A stretch of DNA of 64,000 bases from Filimonas zeae (GTDB lineage: Bacteria; Bacteroidota; Bacteroidia; Chitinophagales; Chitinophagaceae): the NCBI RefSeq assembly GCF_014641615.1, contig NZ_BMIB01000003.1:310001-374000 (forward strand). Direction: 5' to 3'. How positions within the stretch are numbered: position 1 is the stretch's first letter; each line of letters begins with the position of its first letter. Of this stretch, positions 20,473-28,472 are shown in pieces. Made by a program: the position numbers and the translations under genes. Under the pieces are notes generated by a model, which had not been told where the DNA came from, searched no databases, and saw only the letters and a program-made list of their open reading frames with translations.

Positions 20473-20508
20473 TTGCGAATATCAAACCGAAGCTTGCGAT
20501 ATTCAAAC
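20473..20508. promoter_or_regulatory. tandem direct repeats, possible AraC-type operator
   Basis: TTGCGAATATCAAAC (20473-20487) and TTGCGATATTCAAAC (20494-20508) are near-identical 15-mers whose starts are exactly 21 bases apart, two helical turns. They lie about 120-150 bases upstream of the aldo/keto reductase start and 80 bases before the S1/P1 nuclease start. AraC-family activators bind this sort of direct repeat. Confidence 0.6.
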
Positions 20509-20524
20509 ATAGAGGGTAATCGTT

Positions 20525-20532
20525 TATATTTG
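20525..20532 (+). promoter_or_regulatory. possible -7 promoter box
   Basis: TATATTTG fits TANNTTTG and lies 57 bases before the nuclease start. A -33 element at the right distance is not clear. Confidence 0.35.
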
Positions 20533-20588
20533 GCAGCCCTGCGCAAACGGTAGGCGATGGAGATGTAAAGTGAGATCAGTTGTATAAG

Positions 20589-21704
20589 ATGAACAGGATT
20601 ATGAAAAGAAATTATTATTTGTGCGGCGTATTGTTATTGGTAACTGTATTGGCTGGCTGGGGCAACAAGGGGCACCGTGCGGTGGCGTTGATTGCGGAGA
20701 AGCATCTGCAAAGCGATGTGAAAACCGTGATACAGTCGTATCTGGACGGCGAAACCATGGAGGAAGTGAGTACCTGGGCCGATGATCATCACAACACTTA
20801 TACTGCCCAATGGCATTATATTAACCTGCCGGTGGGCCTGAGTTATGCGGCGTTTGATAAAGCGGTACGTGCACAAAAGCATACCGTATATACGGCTTTA
20901 TTAAAAGCACGGGCCACTATACAAATGCCGGGAGCTTCCAAAGAAAAGAAGAAAGATGCCTTACGCTATCTGATTCACCTGGTGGCAGATGCGCATCAGC
21001 CGATGCACGTAAGCCGTAAAGAAGACAGAGGCGGTAATGATATTACCCTGAAATTTGGCGGTGATAAAACCAATATGCACAGCCTGTGGGATGGTAAGCT
21101 GATTGACCGGGAGGGGCTGAGTATTCCTGAAATGGTGGCGGCTTATGATAATGCCAGCCCACAGCAGGTAAAACAATGGCAGCAGGATAGCGTGATGCAG
21201 TGGCTGTGGGAAAGCTATCAGATAAGCGGCCAGCTATACCGCGAACTAAAGCCCGGAACAAATGTGGCAGACGCTGCTTATCAGCAATACATCAACATTA
21301 CCCGTAAAAGAATATTGCTTGCGGGGATACGCCTGGCCGGAGAGTTAAACTCCGTGCTGAAAGGGCAGAAGGCCGTGCCGGTAAAGGTGAAGCCTGTTAC
21401 ACCCGTTCGTCCGCAGCAACCCGGCGTTGCTACCAGAATTGCATTGAAGGATGTAGCAAACGCTGTGGGAAAACAGGTGGTTGTTAGCGGAAAAGTTTTC
21501 AGTGCTAAGGACATAGGCCGCATGCTGTTGTTAAACATAGGAGCGGCGCATCCCAATCAACTGCTTACCGTAGCCTTACAGGGCAAAGCAAAAACAAGCT
21601 TCACCGGCAACCTGAATGGTAAAACCATTACGGTAACCGGTAAGGTTATTCTGTTTAAAGGTAAGCCGGAGATTATAGTAGACGATCCGGCGCAGCTACA
21701 GTAG
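20589..21704 (+). CDS. S1/P1-type nuclease with extra C-terminal domain
   Basis: A secreted zinc-dependent nuclease of about 371 residues that cleaves single-stranded nucleic acids. I take the ATG at 20589 (MNRIMKRNYYL); another ATG at 20601 is possible. The signal peptide ends before WGNKGHRAVA, so the mature protein starts with the zinc-binding tryptophan and the first His. Other zinc ligands are in WADDHH, WHYIN, HLVADAHQPMHVS and the GGND region. The first 250 residues match the family; the last 100 form an added beta-rich, OB-fold-like domain (VVVSGKVFSAKDIGRMLLL, ITVTGKVILFKGKPEI) that could bind nucleic acid. That domain role is inference. Confidence 0.88.
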   Translation: MNRIMKRNYYLCGVLLLVTVLAGWGNKGHRAVALIAEKHLQSDVKTVIQSYLDGETMEEVSTWADDHHNTYTAQWHYINLPVGLSYAAFDKAVRAQKHTVYTALLKARATIQMPGASKEKKKDALRYLIHLVADAHQPMHVSRKEDRGGNDITLKFGGDKTNMHSLWDGKLIDREGLSIPEMVAAYDNASPQQVKQWQQDSVMQWLWESYQISGQLYRELKPGTNVADAAYQQYINITRKRILLAGIRLAGELNSVLKGQKAVPVKVKPVTPVRPQQPGVATRIALKDVANAVGKQVVVSGKVFSAKDIGRMLLLNIGAAHPNQLLTVALQGKAKTSFTGNLNGKTITVTGKVILFKGKPEIIVDDPAQLQ

Positions 21705-22035
21705 ACTCTGGCGCCGGCTGCTCATTGGTCTCCTTACTCAGAAAGTAATTTAATCCCGTTCTTATTACTGCAATAGCGCCCAGTTTGCCTATTTCTTCCC
21801 AACTGGGTGCTATGGCAGTAGACAATATATCTGCCCCCAGCTGAAACTCCAGCGCCAGGGTAAGGTATCGGGCAAAGTCAATCCTTATCTTGCCAAAATC
21901 TGAGTGTTGCCTTCTGGCCCACCACCGGAAAAATTGAATCAGCGAAACCAGCGTGCCCACGCCAATAGCCATAGCCCCCATAATCTCAAGACTGAACCGC
22001 AGCCAGTGTACCAGTTGTTGAATAAATAAGTCCAT
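21673..22035 (-). CDS. DUF1622 family membrane protein
   Basis: A 120-residue protein matching DUF1622, small inner-membrane proteins of unknown function. It has membrane helices at about 13-35 and 85-105, with the conserved RIDFARYLTLALEFQLGADILSTA region between. The tail (NEQPAPESTVAAP) is disordered. Its 3' end overlaps the convergent nuclease gene by 32 bases. Confidence 0.85.
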   Translation of the reverse strand: MDLFIQQLVHWLRFSLEIMGAMAIGVGTLVSLIQFFRWWARRQHSDFGKIRIDFARYLTLALEFQLGADILSTAIAPSWEEIGKLGAIAVIRTGLNYFLSKETNEQPAPESTVAAPDRLL

Positions 22036-22239
22036 ACAGGTATTATTGAATGTGTGATGTTTGTGTGTGCATAGTAATCAAGCAGAATGCCTGTTTGCTA
22101 ATTGTTTGATTTTTAGAGTACTATACGGGGTGGTTGCTATTTGTGTTTTGCGGTATATCGTAAATGTATGATAGTGGTGCCGGAGTTTGCCCCGCTGGTT
22201 GCAGAAAAGAGTCAGGTATTGCCTGACAGGCATTTAGCC

Positions 22240-23105
22240 GGAAAGTTCATCTTCTGCTGTTCCCTGGCAAAAATCCTGCTTTCTTATGTTCAGCCTGGCC
22301 ATTTTCGATTCCAGCGTTGTTGGTTTAATGTGCAGCAACTCTGCGGCACCGTTGGCGCCTCTTATGCGGCCCCTTGCTTTTTTGAGGGCAGCAACAATAT
22401 ATTCCTTTTCTGTAGCCCGCTGAACATCTTTAATGGCTTCCAGGGTGCCAGGGTTTGCATTAGCATTCAGGCGTGGTGCTGTAGCGGAAAGCTTACGCGC
22501 CAGCTGCAGGGGAGACCGGCCGTTGTTTAACACCGCAGTGGAGGCAGGGTTATGGGAAATACATTGAGGCGATAATACAGATCGAGCCGGAAATTACCCT
22601 CTGCTACTTCCTTTTCCAGATGGCGGTTGGTGGCCGCTACCACACGAATGTTTACTTTAACGGGTGTGCTGCTGCCTACCGTTTCAAATTCTCTTTCCTG
22701 CAAAACGCGTAGCAGTTTTACCTGCATGGTCAGGGGCAGTTCTCCAATTTCATCCAGAAATATTGTACCTCCGTCGGTCTGCTCAAACCTGCCCTTTCTT
22801 TTTTTGTAGCGCCGGTAAATGCGCCCTTTTCATGCCCGAACAACTCTGACTCTACCAGTGTGGGCGGAATAGAGGCACAGTTAACCTTTACAAACGGGCC
22901 TTTTCTTCCGGGGGAAGAAAGGTGAATGGCCTGCGCCACTTTTTCTTTTCCTGTGCCACTCTCGCCCAGTAGTAAAACGGAACTGGTGTAGGGGGCTACC
23001 TGTGCTGCCATGTCTAATGCAGATAAGAGTAAATGGTGACTGCCGATGATGCTTTTAAATCCCGTGGCGCTTTCGGTATCCTCTTGCCGGGAATGAACTG
23101 TGCCT
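22240..23105 (-). pseudogene. decayed sigma-54-dependent transcriptional activator
   Basis: Three pieces in different frames together make the core of an NtrC-type activator. The piece ending near 23,100 reads [17 protein letters not shown] then the Walker A region [17 protein letters not shown] and [16 protein letters not shown]; about base 22,810 the frame is lost (the expected [13 protein letters not shown] is readable in another frame). The second piece (22,527-22,750) has [31 protein letters not shown] and [16 protein letters not shown]. The rest of the AAA+ domain is deleted, and the third piece (22,240-22,530) carries the C-terminal Fis-type helix-turn-helix (GANGAAELLHIKPTTLESKM). The gene is not functional. 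Confidence 0.85.
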
Positions 23106-23129
23106 GCGCGTTTGTCTGTGCTACCCGAA

Positions 23130-23664
23130 GTGCCCGTATCTCAGTTGCTGAATGCGCCTGGTAATGAAGCCTTGCGGGCTTTCCTCTTTACACCGGTTAA
23201 AGATTCAACGGTATTGAAGGGTAAAAAAATTGCCGTGATTGCTGCAGATGGTCTTGAAGAGATTGAGTTACTGGGGCCGGTATGGTATTTCAGGCAACTG
23301 GGCGCCCAGGACAGCTGATGAAATACAGGTGAGTGATTACGATGCCGTATTTATACCGGGTGGCGCCTGGTACCCCGATAACCTGCGGTATGATAAAGAT
23401 GTGATAAAGTTTATCCGGGATTTTAACCAATCCGGAAAGCTGATAGCGGCTATCTGTCATGCTCCGGTAGTGCTGGCGTCTGCCGATATTCTGAAAGGCA
23501 GAAAGCTGACAGGATACTGGAACATACAGGTTGATCTGAAGAATGCAGGTGCTACCGTACTGGAGCAACCAGTGGTAACAGATGGCAACCTGATTACCAG
23601 CAGGCATCCTATTGATGTAGCTGATTTTTCCAGAGCAGTGGAAGGCAGGTTACGTAAGAAATAG
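23130..23664 (+). pseudogene. decayed DJ-1/PfpI family gene
   Basis: The N-terminal part reads KGKKIAVIAADGLEEIELLGPVWYFRQLGAQ and stops; about base 23,312 the frame changes and the next part reads ADEIQVSDYDAVFIPGGAWYPDNLR, then GKLIAAICHAPVVLASADILKGRKLT with the nucleophile-elbow cysteine (AICHAP). Comparison with the family pattern shows that about 40 residues between the two parts are missing, so there is an internal deletion plus a frameshift. It stands head-to-head with the broken activator, suggesting both decayed together. Confidence 0.8.
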
Positions 23665-23675
23665 CAGCTATTGTA

Positions 23676-23714
23676 AACAAGCTGTACTGTTCAACAGTAC
23701 AGCTTGTTTGTTTT
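23676..23714. terminator. bidirectional terminator
   Basis: AACAAGCTGTACTG (23676-23689) and CAGTACAGCTTGTT (23695-23708) are perfect 14-base arms around a five-base loop, followed by a T-rich run. It serves the DJ-1-like remnant and the convergent flavin oxidoreductase. Confidence 0.85.
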
Positions 23715-24777
23715 AATACAGTATGCCCATACTGGCCGCAGAAAAATCGTTCAACTCTTCTGTTTTGCCTTCTTTTATCTTTTGCACCCACAGCGGATCG
23801 GCCAGTATTGCGCGGCCTATCGCTACCAGATCAAAGTCCTCACGCTCCAGTCTGCGTAACAGTTCGGTAAGGTCTGACTTTTCCGAACCCTGGCCGGAGA
23901 AAGAGCCGAGAAAATCTCCTTTCAATCCTACGGAGCCTACGGTAATGGTTGGCTGTCCGGTAATTTTTTTAGCCCATCCGGCAAAGTTGAGGTCAGATCC
24001 TTCAAATTCCGGCTCCCAGAAACGGCGCTGCGAACAATGGAAAATGTCTACGCCCGCTTCCTTCATCGGTACCAGCCATTCTTCCATTTCCTGCGGGGTA
24101 GTGGCGATGCGGGAGGTATAATCCTGTTGTTTCCATTGGCTCAGGCGGATAATGATGGTGAAGTCTTCCCCAACGGCTGCTCTTACTGCTTTGATAACTG
24201 CTACTGCAAACCGGTTTCTTGCTGCAATGCTTTTACCACCGTATTCATCAGTGCGGTTGTTGGTGCCCTGCCAGAAAAACTGATCAATCAGGTAACCATG
24301 GGCACCATGCAGTTCCAGACAATCAAAGCCCAGTGCTTTAGCTGCACGGGCAGCGTTGGCAAATTGCTGAATGGTATCTTCTATATCTGCCACAGACATA
24401 CTTTCCGGGCTTTCCATGGGTATGCCAGGGTAGGGGGAGCCTGCAATGGGTGTGTTACCTACGTGCCATATCTGAGGGCCCATTTTGCCGTTTTGGGCAT
24501 GTACGCCGTCAATTACCTTTTGCCATGCGTGTAAAGCGGCTTCACCATGAAAGTCGGGAATGTCTTTCATGTTTTTAGAAGCAGGGCGATTGATAACGGT
24601 ACCTTCAGAGAGAATCAAACCTACCTCGGCGCCAGCCCTTCTGGCATAATACGCTGCCACCTCACTGGTGGGTACACCATCGGGCGACTGCGCCCTCGTC
24701 ATAGGAGCCATTACCATCCTGTTCTTCAGCTGCAGGTTTTTGTAGCTGAACGGCTGAAACAAAGCTGCTGTGTTCAT
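23713..24777 (-). CDS. NADH:flavin oxidoreductase (Old Yellow Enzyme family)
   Basis: A 354-residue FMN enzyme that reduces activated alkenes. Diagnostic parts are NRMVMAPMTRAQSPDG, LILSEGTVI, QIWHVG, the active-site segment LHGAHGYLIDQFFWQ followed by NNRTDEYGG, and PTITVGSVGL with VAIGRAILADP near the end. Length is usual. Two similar inverted repeats upstream (24813-24850) are probable repressor sites; in other bacteria such enzymes are often induced by electrophiles through HxlR-, TetR- or MarR-type regulators, none of which is adjacent. Confidence 0.94.
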   Translation of the reverse strand: MNTAALFQPFSYKNLQLKNRMVMAPMTRAQSPDGVPTSEVAAYYARRAGAEVGLILSEGTVINRPASKNMKDIPDFHGEAALHAWQKVIDGVHAQNGKMGPQIWHVGNTPIAGSPYPGIPMESPESMSVADIEDTIQQFANAARAAKALGFDCLELHGAHGYLIDQFFWQGTNNRTDEYGGKSIAARNRFAVAVIKAVRAAVGEDFTIIIRLSQWKQQDYTSRIATTPQEMEEWLVPMKEAGVDIFHCSQRRFWEPEFEGSDLNFAGWAKKITGQPTITVGSVGLKGDFLGSFSGQGSEKSDLTELLRRLEREDFDLVAIGRAILADPLWVQKIKEGKTEELNDFSAASMGILY

Positions 24778-24812
24778 CTTTTCTTCTTTAGTGGTTCTCT
24801 GTAAAAGTGATT

Positions 24813-24850
24813 GTTACACGAAGTAACCATCATTGGTTTACATTTGTAAC
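24813..24850. promoter_or_regulatory. two tandem inverted repeats, probable operator pair
   Basis: GTTACACGAAGTAAC (24813-24827) and GTTTACATTTGTAAC (24836-24850) are both 15-base dyads with GTAAC outer arms and are 23 bases apart. They lie 36-73 bases upstream of the flavin oxidoreductase start. The second one also contains a TACATTTG box on the plus strand. Confidence 0.55.
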
Positions 24851-24906
24851 TATTTGCCCCAAATACCGGTATCCTGGTTGTTTATTTTGAGAGAATATCT
24901 GGTTGT

Positions 24907-25656
24907 ATGAAATACTTATTTAGCCTAAGCCTTTTGTTAGTGTGCATTGTGCTAAATGCACAGAATGTTGCTATACTCGACCGTATTAAGCCTGCTAAAG
25001 ATGATTCCGTTTTTGTGAGCGGGCGCGTGCTGGATGAATCCGGTAACCCGGTTAAAGATGTGTGGGTATTGTTCTATCCTTTTTATCTGGAAAAGTATGA
25101 TATAACCTGGTATGAAAAAGACACTGTTGTTACGGACGAGAATGGGTGTTTTGAAGTGAAATGTAGAGAATCTCAGTTTGTAACCAACTCGCTGTACTTT
25201 AACAAACCAGGTTTTTTTACCTCAGAGCATTGTTTTGCCGAGCTTAAGTCGTTTATGACAATTGATACAGCTGTGCTTGTACGTGATCGCACAAGCAGAT
25301 GGTATAATACTCAGAAAGCAGGCCCGGAGTTATTGGGGATGACTGTTAAGCAGACGCTGGCGGTTTTAAAGCCGGATATCTGGCGGGCGAAAGCCTGGTG
25401 GTTTAGCGATAACCTGAATAAAAACTACACAAGGGCTTTCCAAACCGAAGCAGCAGATAGCACTATGGTTCTGTTGATTGTAGCCCAATGTCCTGATTTA
25501 AAGGGTATGAAACCTGGCAATTTGGATGATCAATTAGTGGAAGGGATAGGGTTGACTTTTCCTGATGGAGAAAAGAAGTTTTTAGGGAATGCTATCTCGT
25601 ATAGCAGGAAGATGCGGAATGAATATGCTGACAGATTTATTCTTCACAGAAAATAG
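24907..25656 (+). CDS. secreted protein with carboxypeptidase-regulatory-like domain
   Basis: A 249-residue exported protein. The signal peptide is residues 1-18 (ending LNAQN). Residues 35-100 look like a beta-sandwich regulatory domain (VSGRVLDESGNPVKDVWVLFYPFY, VVTDENGCFEVKC), common in Bacteroidota surface proteins. The second half is not recognised; it contains a conserved-looking LTFPDGEKKFLGNAI segment. Function is unknown. It is more AT-rich than neighbours. Confidence 0.6.
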   Translation: MKYLFSLSLLLVCIVLNAQNVAILDRIKPAKDDSVFVSGRVLDESGNPVKDVWVLFYPFYLEKYDITWYEKDTVVTDENGCFEVKCRESQFVTNSLYFNKPGFFTSEHCFAELKSFMTIDTAVLVRDRTSRWYNTQKAGPELLGMTVKQTLAVLKPDIWRAKAWWFSDNLNKNYTRAFQTEAADSTMVLLIVAQCPDLKGMKPGNLDDQLVEGIGLTFPDGEKKFLGNAISYSRKMRNEYADRFILHRK

Positions 25657-26011
25657 AGTATTATAGTTTTAGAAAAGCCGTTTAGGCTAAATACCCTTTA
25701 CCTGACTGAATTCTTTTTCTGCAGACCCGAGTGCTGTTATTGCTGTGGCGCGCAGCCTTGTTATGTAATGGCAGCACAGAGGTGTTGATGATTTTCATTT
25801 GTTTACGGCTATATGGTAGCAACCTTGTGTATCAAGCGTTTGTACTGTAGCGCAGAGTAGGTATTACGTCATGCGTGGAAGGTTGTCCAGCAGGATAATG
25901 AGAAAACTGCGAATTCCATACACTGTTATTGGCGCTGCCTGGCTATGACAAGGCGATATCGGCTGATTTCAGCCTCAAGGGCATTTTGTTTGAAGACATT
26001 TCTGAATAATA
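25657..26011. other. intergenic region without recognisable gene
   Basis: About 355 bases with no convincing coding frame, RNA gene or repeat on either strand. It may hold a remnant of a lost gene; I can see nothing specific. Confidence 0.5.
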
Positions 26012-26057
26012 CCTTCAAACGCCTGAAACAGATTGTATTATTTCAGGCGTTTGAAGG
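26012..26057 (-). terminator. terminator of the downstream minus-strand gene
   Basis: CCTTCAAACGCCTGAAA and TTTCAGGCGTTTGAAGG are perfect 17-base arms around a 12-base loop. It lies six bases past the stop codon of the minus-strand membrane-protein gene. Confidence 0.8.
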
Positions 26058-26062
26058 TGTTG

Positions 26063-26476
26063 TTATTGCCTGTCTCTGGCGTTGTTGATGCCAATGATAA
26101 GATAAACGATAATGAAGATTTTAAAGAAAATACCCGAAAGCAGGTTAAGTGGATTGATAATACCCAGTAAAGCCTGGTATGCCAGATATACTATCAGCCC
26201 GGTTAACAATGCTGCATAAGCTTTCTTTCGGGTCCATAATGCCAGTCCGGCGAAAATTGCTGTTAGAATACCTGTTTCTATCCATATTGCCGTTTGTGTT
26301 TCAGCAGGCGCCTGTGCAGCTGCAATAATGCCCGATACTAATTGTACAGCAGCAATGATAAAGAGGGCATTTCTGGCCTGTTTAATAGGAAGGTCGTAGC
26401 CGCTGTTTAAAAAGGCTTCCGTAGCTGCATCGTACTGTGGGGCGGGAGTTGTTTCTTCTGATGGATTAGGGGTCAT
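26063..26476 (-). CDS. small four-helix membrane protein of unknown function
   Basis: A 137-residue protein with a proline-rich cytoplasmic N terminus (MTPNPSEETTPAPQYD) and four hydrophobic helices (about 38-55, 65-82, 88-105, 112-132). I do not recognise a family. The last helix is followed by NNARDRQ. It is the last chromosomal gene before the tRNA and the ICE. Confidence 0.7.
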   Translation of the reverse strand: MTPNPSEETTPAPQYDAATEAFLNSGYDLPIKQARNALFIIAAVQLVSGIIAAAQAPAETQTAIWIETGILTAIFAGLALWTRKKAYAALLTGLIVYLAYQALLGIINPLNLLSGIFFKIFIIVYLIIGINNARDRQ

Positions 26477-26588
26477 AGTTACATATTTACTTCAAATATA
26501 TTGAAACCAGGATATTGATTAAGTGTAATATCTGAACAGGCCAACTGTCGGAAAGCTTCAAAAAAATAACCATACATTGGTAGAAATT

Positions 26589-26619
26589 CTTGGTTTGAAT
26601 GAAAAAGCGCTTATATTTG
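26589..26619 (+). promoter_or_regulatory. promoter of tRNA-Pro
   Basis: CTTG (26589-26592) and TATATTTG (26612-26619) are separated by 19 bases, matching the Bacteroidota -33/-7 pattern, and lie 34 bases upstream of the mature tRNA 5' end. Confidence 0.6.
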
Positions 26620-26652
26620 CAACCCTGTTAATCATACGGTTAGCATGTTTTA

Positions 26653-26726
26653 CGGGACGTAGCGCAGCCCGGTAGCGCGTTTGCATGGGGTGCAAGAGGC
26701 CGCTGGTTCGAATCCAGTCGTCCCGA
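26653..26726 (+). tRNA. tRNA-Pro (anticodon GGG)
   Basis: A complete 74-base cloverleaf: acceptor arms CGGGACG and CGTCCCG with discriminator A, D arm with AGCCCGGTAGC, anticodon stem TTTGC/GCAAG with loop ATGGGGT (anticodon GGG), and T arm CTGGTTCGAATCCAG. No CCA is encoded. The ICE starts immediately downstream, so the 3' half of the tRNA is the probable attachment core. Confidence 0.95.
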
Positions 26727-26775
26727 CTGAAGGGGTTTTATTATGAAATATAATGATACCCTAATTGACCGGAAG

Positions 26776-26806
26776 GCCCGCAAATATTGAGTTTGCGGGC
26801 TTTTTC
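26776..26806 (+). terminator. terminator downstream of the tRNA
   Basis: GCCCGCAAA (26776-26784) and TTTGCGGGC (26792-26800) form a nine-base stem followed by five T. It could be the tRNA terminator carried on the element side of the junction. Confidence 0.75.
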
Positions 26807-26852
26807 ATTTTTAGCCGCATTTCAATTTATATCACATTATTTCAATCTGGTG

Positions 26853-26978
26853 GTGAGTAAATACGTGAGTCGAAAAACTCGCTAACTTTTACTCACAGAA
26901 ATTCATTCAAACTTTTGAGGTTCAATCTGTTAGGCCAATTTACTTTGGTGCGTCCTAACACGATTTGAACCTGCGTCC
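26853..26978. repeat. inverted and direct repeats at the left ICE end, possible integrase arm sites
   Basis: GTGAGTAAA (26853-26861) is inverted as TTTACTCAC (26888-26896). GGTTCAA and TGTTAGG (26919-26934) are inverted as CCTAACA and TTGAACC (26954-26971). TGCGTCCTA occurs twice (about 26949 and 26972). Such clusters are expected where tyrosine recombinases and their directionality partners bind, or they may control integrase expression. Confidence 0.5.
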
Positions 26979-27036
26979 TACGTGATAAGAGGTGAAAGAA
27001 TTTGAAACAATTTCAAATCATTTCAAATGGTGTGGT

Positions 27037-28326
27037 ATGAGAACAGACAAAAGTTTTTCAATTGACTTCATTATCCGAAAAGACAAACAGGATAAAACAG
27101 AAGGCTATTTATTCGCCCGTGTCACAGTCAATGGGCAAAACACTGAAATTTCATTGAAGGAAAAAATTAAGGTGTGGGATTGGGATTCCAGAAGCGAAAC
27201 GGTAAAAGGTAAAAACAAGTATGCAAAATCAATTAACGATTGGATTGATGAGGTAAGGTATAAGATAAAGGAAAGCAGAAAGGCATTAGAAACAAACAGG
27301 CATCCAATTACGGCTTCAACAATTAAAGAGCATTATGAAGGCAGGCATACCAGCCAGAAAGCCCCTACTTCCGGGCACACGATTAAGGAGCTTATAAGGT
27401 TTCATAATAAGATAGAGGGCGAAGCACAGCATAATGAGGAAGCAGCAAAATTGAAGCCCGGCACTATGAAAAACTATGGAGCAACAGAAAAGTATCTTAC
27501 CAATTTCATGCTGCATAAATACAAAAAGGAAGATGTTGACCTTTTAGATTTTGACTATCAGGCCGTACTGGAATTGGAATATTACATAAGGAACTTTCCA
27601 ATAAAGCAATCTGACCCCTGCTTAGGCAATGGCGTGTATAAGCACATGGAAAGAGTAATGAAACTGTTTGGCATGGCGCGTAGTATGAGGTGGCTAACTG
27701 ATAACCCTTTTGAATTATATGAGCTAAAAAAGAAAAGGACGGTTAAGGAGCGGTTAACTATTCAGCAATTTGTTGCCATTGAAAACGGAGTTTTTAATGA
27801 TGATAAGCTAAACTATGTCAGGGACTTGTTTATATATGATTGTTATGTAGGAGTTAGCTATGTGGACTTGCTAAATTTAGAGGAAGGCCATTTTGTGGAA
27901 ATGGAAGACACTTTATTCTGTACCATATACCGGCAAAAAAGCATTGAACGGGCAGGGATTCCTGTACCGCCAGCAGCAATTGCTATTATGAATAAGTACG
28001 CAAATACACCTGCGGCAGTGGCTGGTGGTAAGATATTTCCGTATATCAGTAATCAGGACTTTAACAGGAATCTAAAAATCATAGCTGGCATTCTAAACAT
28101 TCCAATAAACCTGTGTACCAGAAAAGCAAGGGACTTTTTTGCTAAAGAATTAAACCTGAAAAACGGTGTGCCTATGGAAACGGTGAGTAAAATGTTGGGC
28201 CATTCTAAAATTAGTACCACTAAAGAGAACTATGCCGATGTTGACGAGGAAAAAATCATTGATGATACTGCGCATGTGCAGGAACGGTTCAATTTAAAAA
28301 AGAAAAAAATCTTACAAGCTGTGTGA
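27037..28326 (+). CDS. IntDOT-like tyrosine recombinase (ICE integrase)
   Basis: A 429-residue site-specific recombinase. I prefer the ATG at 27037 over a GTG at 26992, whose purine-rich stretch directly abuts it. The N-terminal arm-binding domain (FSIDFIIRKDKQ, GYLFARVTVNGQNTEISLK) and SAM-like core-binding domain precede the catalytic domain. There the usual Arg I position (family GLRxSD) is Ser274 (GVSYVDLL), as known for IntDOT-type integrases. Further residues are Arg365 (KARDFF), His389 (MLGHS) and the nucleophile Tyr399 (ENYADV). The residue three before Arg365, normally His, is Arg362. It lies beside the tRNA and would drive integration and excision. Confidence 0.92.
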   Translation: MRTDKSFSIDFIIRKDKQDKTEGYLFARVTVNGQNTEISLKEKIKVWDWDSRSETVKGKNKYAKSINDWIDEVRYKIKESRKALETNRHPITASTIKEHYEGRHTSQKAPTSGHTIKELIRFHNKIEGEAQHNEEAAKLKPGTMKNYGATEKYLTNFMLHKYKKEDVDLLDFDYQAVLELEYYIRNFPIKQSDPCLGNGVYKHMERVMKLFGMARSMRWLTDNPFELYELKKKRTVKERLTIQQFVAIENGVFNDDKLNYVRDLFIYDCYVGVSYVDLLNLEEGHFVEMEDTLFCTIYRQKSIERAGIPVPPAAIAIMNKYANTPAAVAGGKIFPYISNQDFNRNLKIIAGILNIPINLCTRKARDFFAKELNLKNGVPMETVSKMLGHSKISTTKENYADVDEEKIIDDTAHVQERFNLKKKKILQAV

Positions 28327-28472
28327 GTTCTATTATTTATTAGTACGATATAGGGGCGAAAGCCCTTATATTTTTGAGTTGTCTGCTTAAACTGTTCTTA
28401 CAATACCTGCTATTAAAACCCGAAATTACATTAAAGCTACCAATGGCATGAAGTGAAGTGTTGATGACTGCA

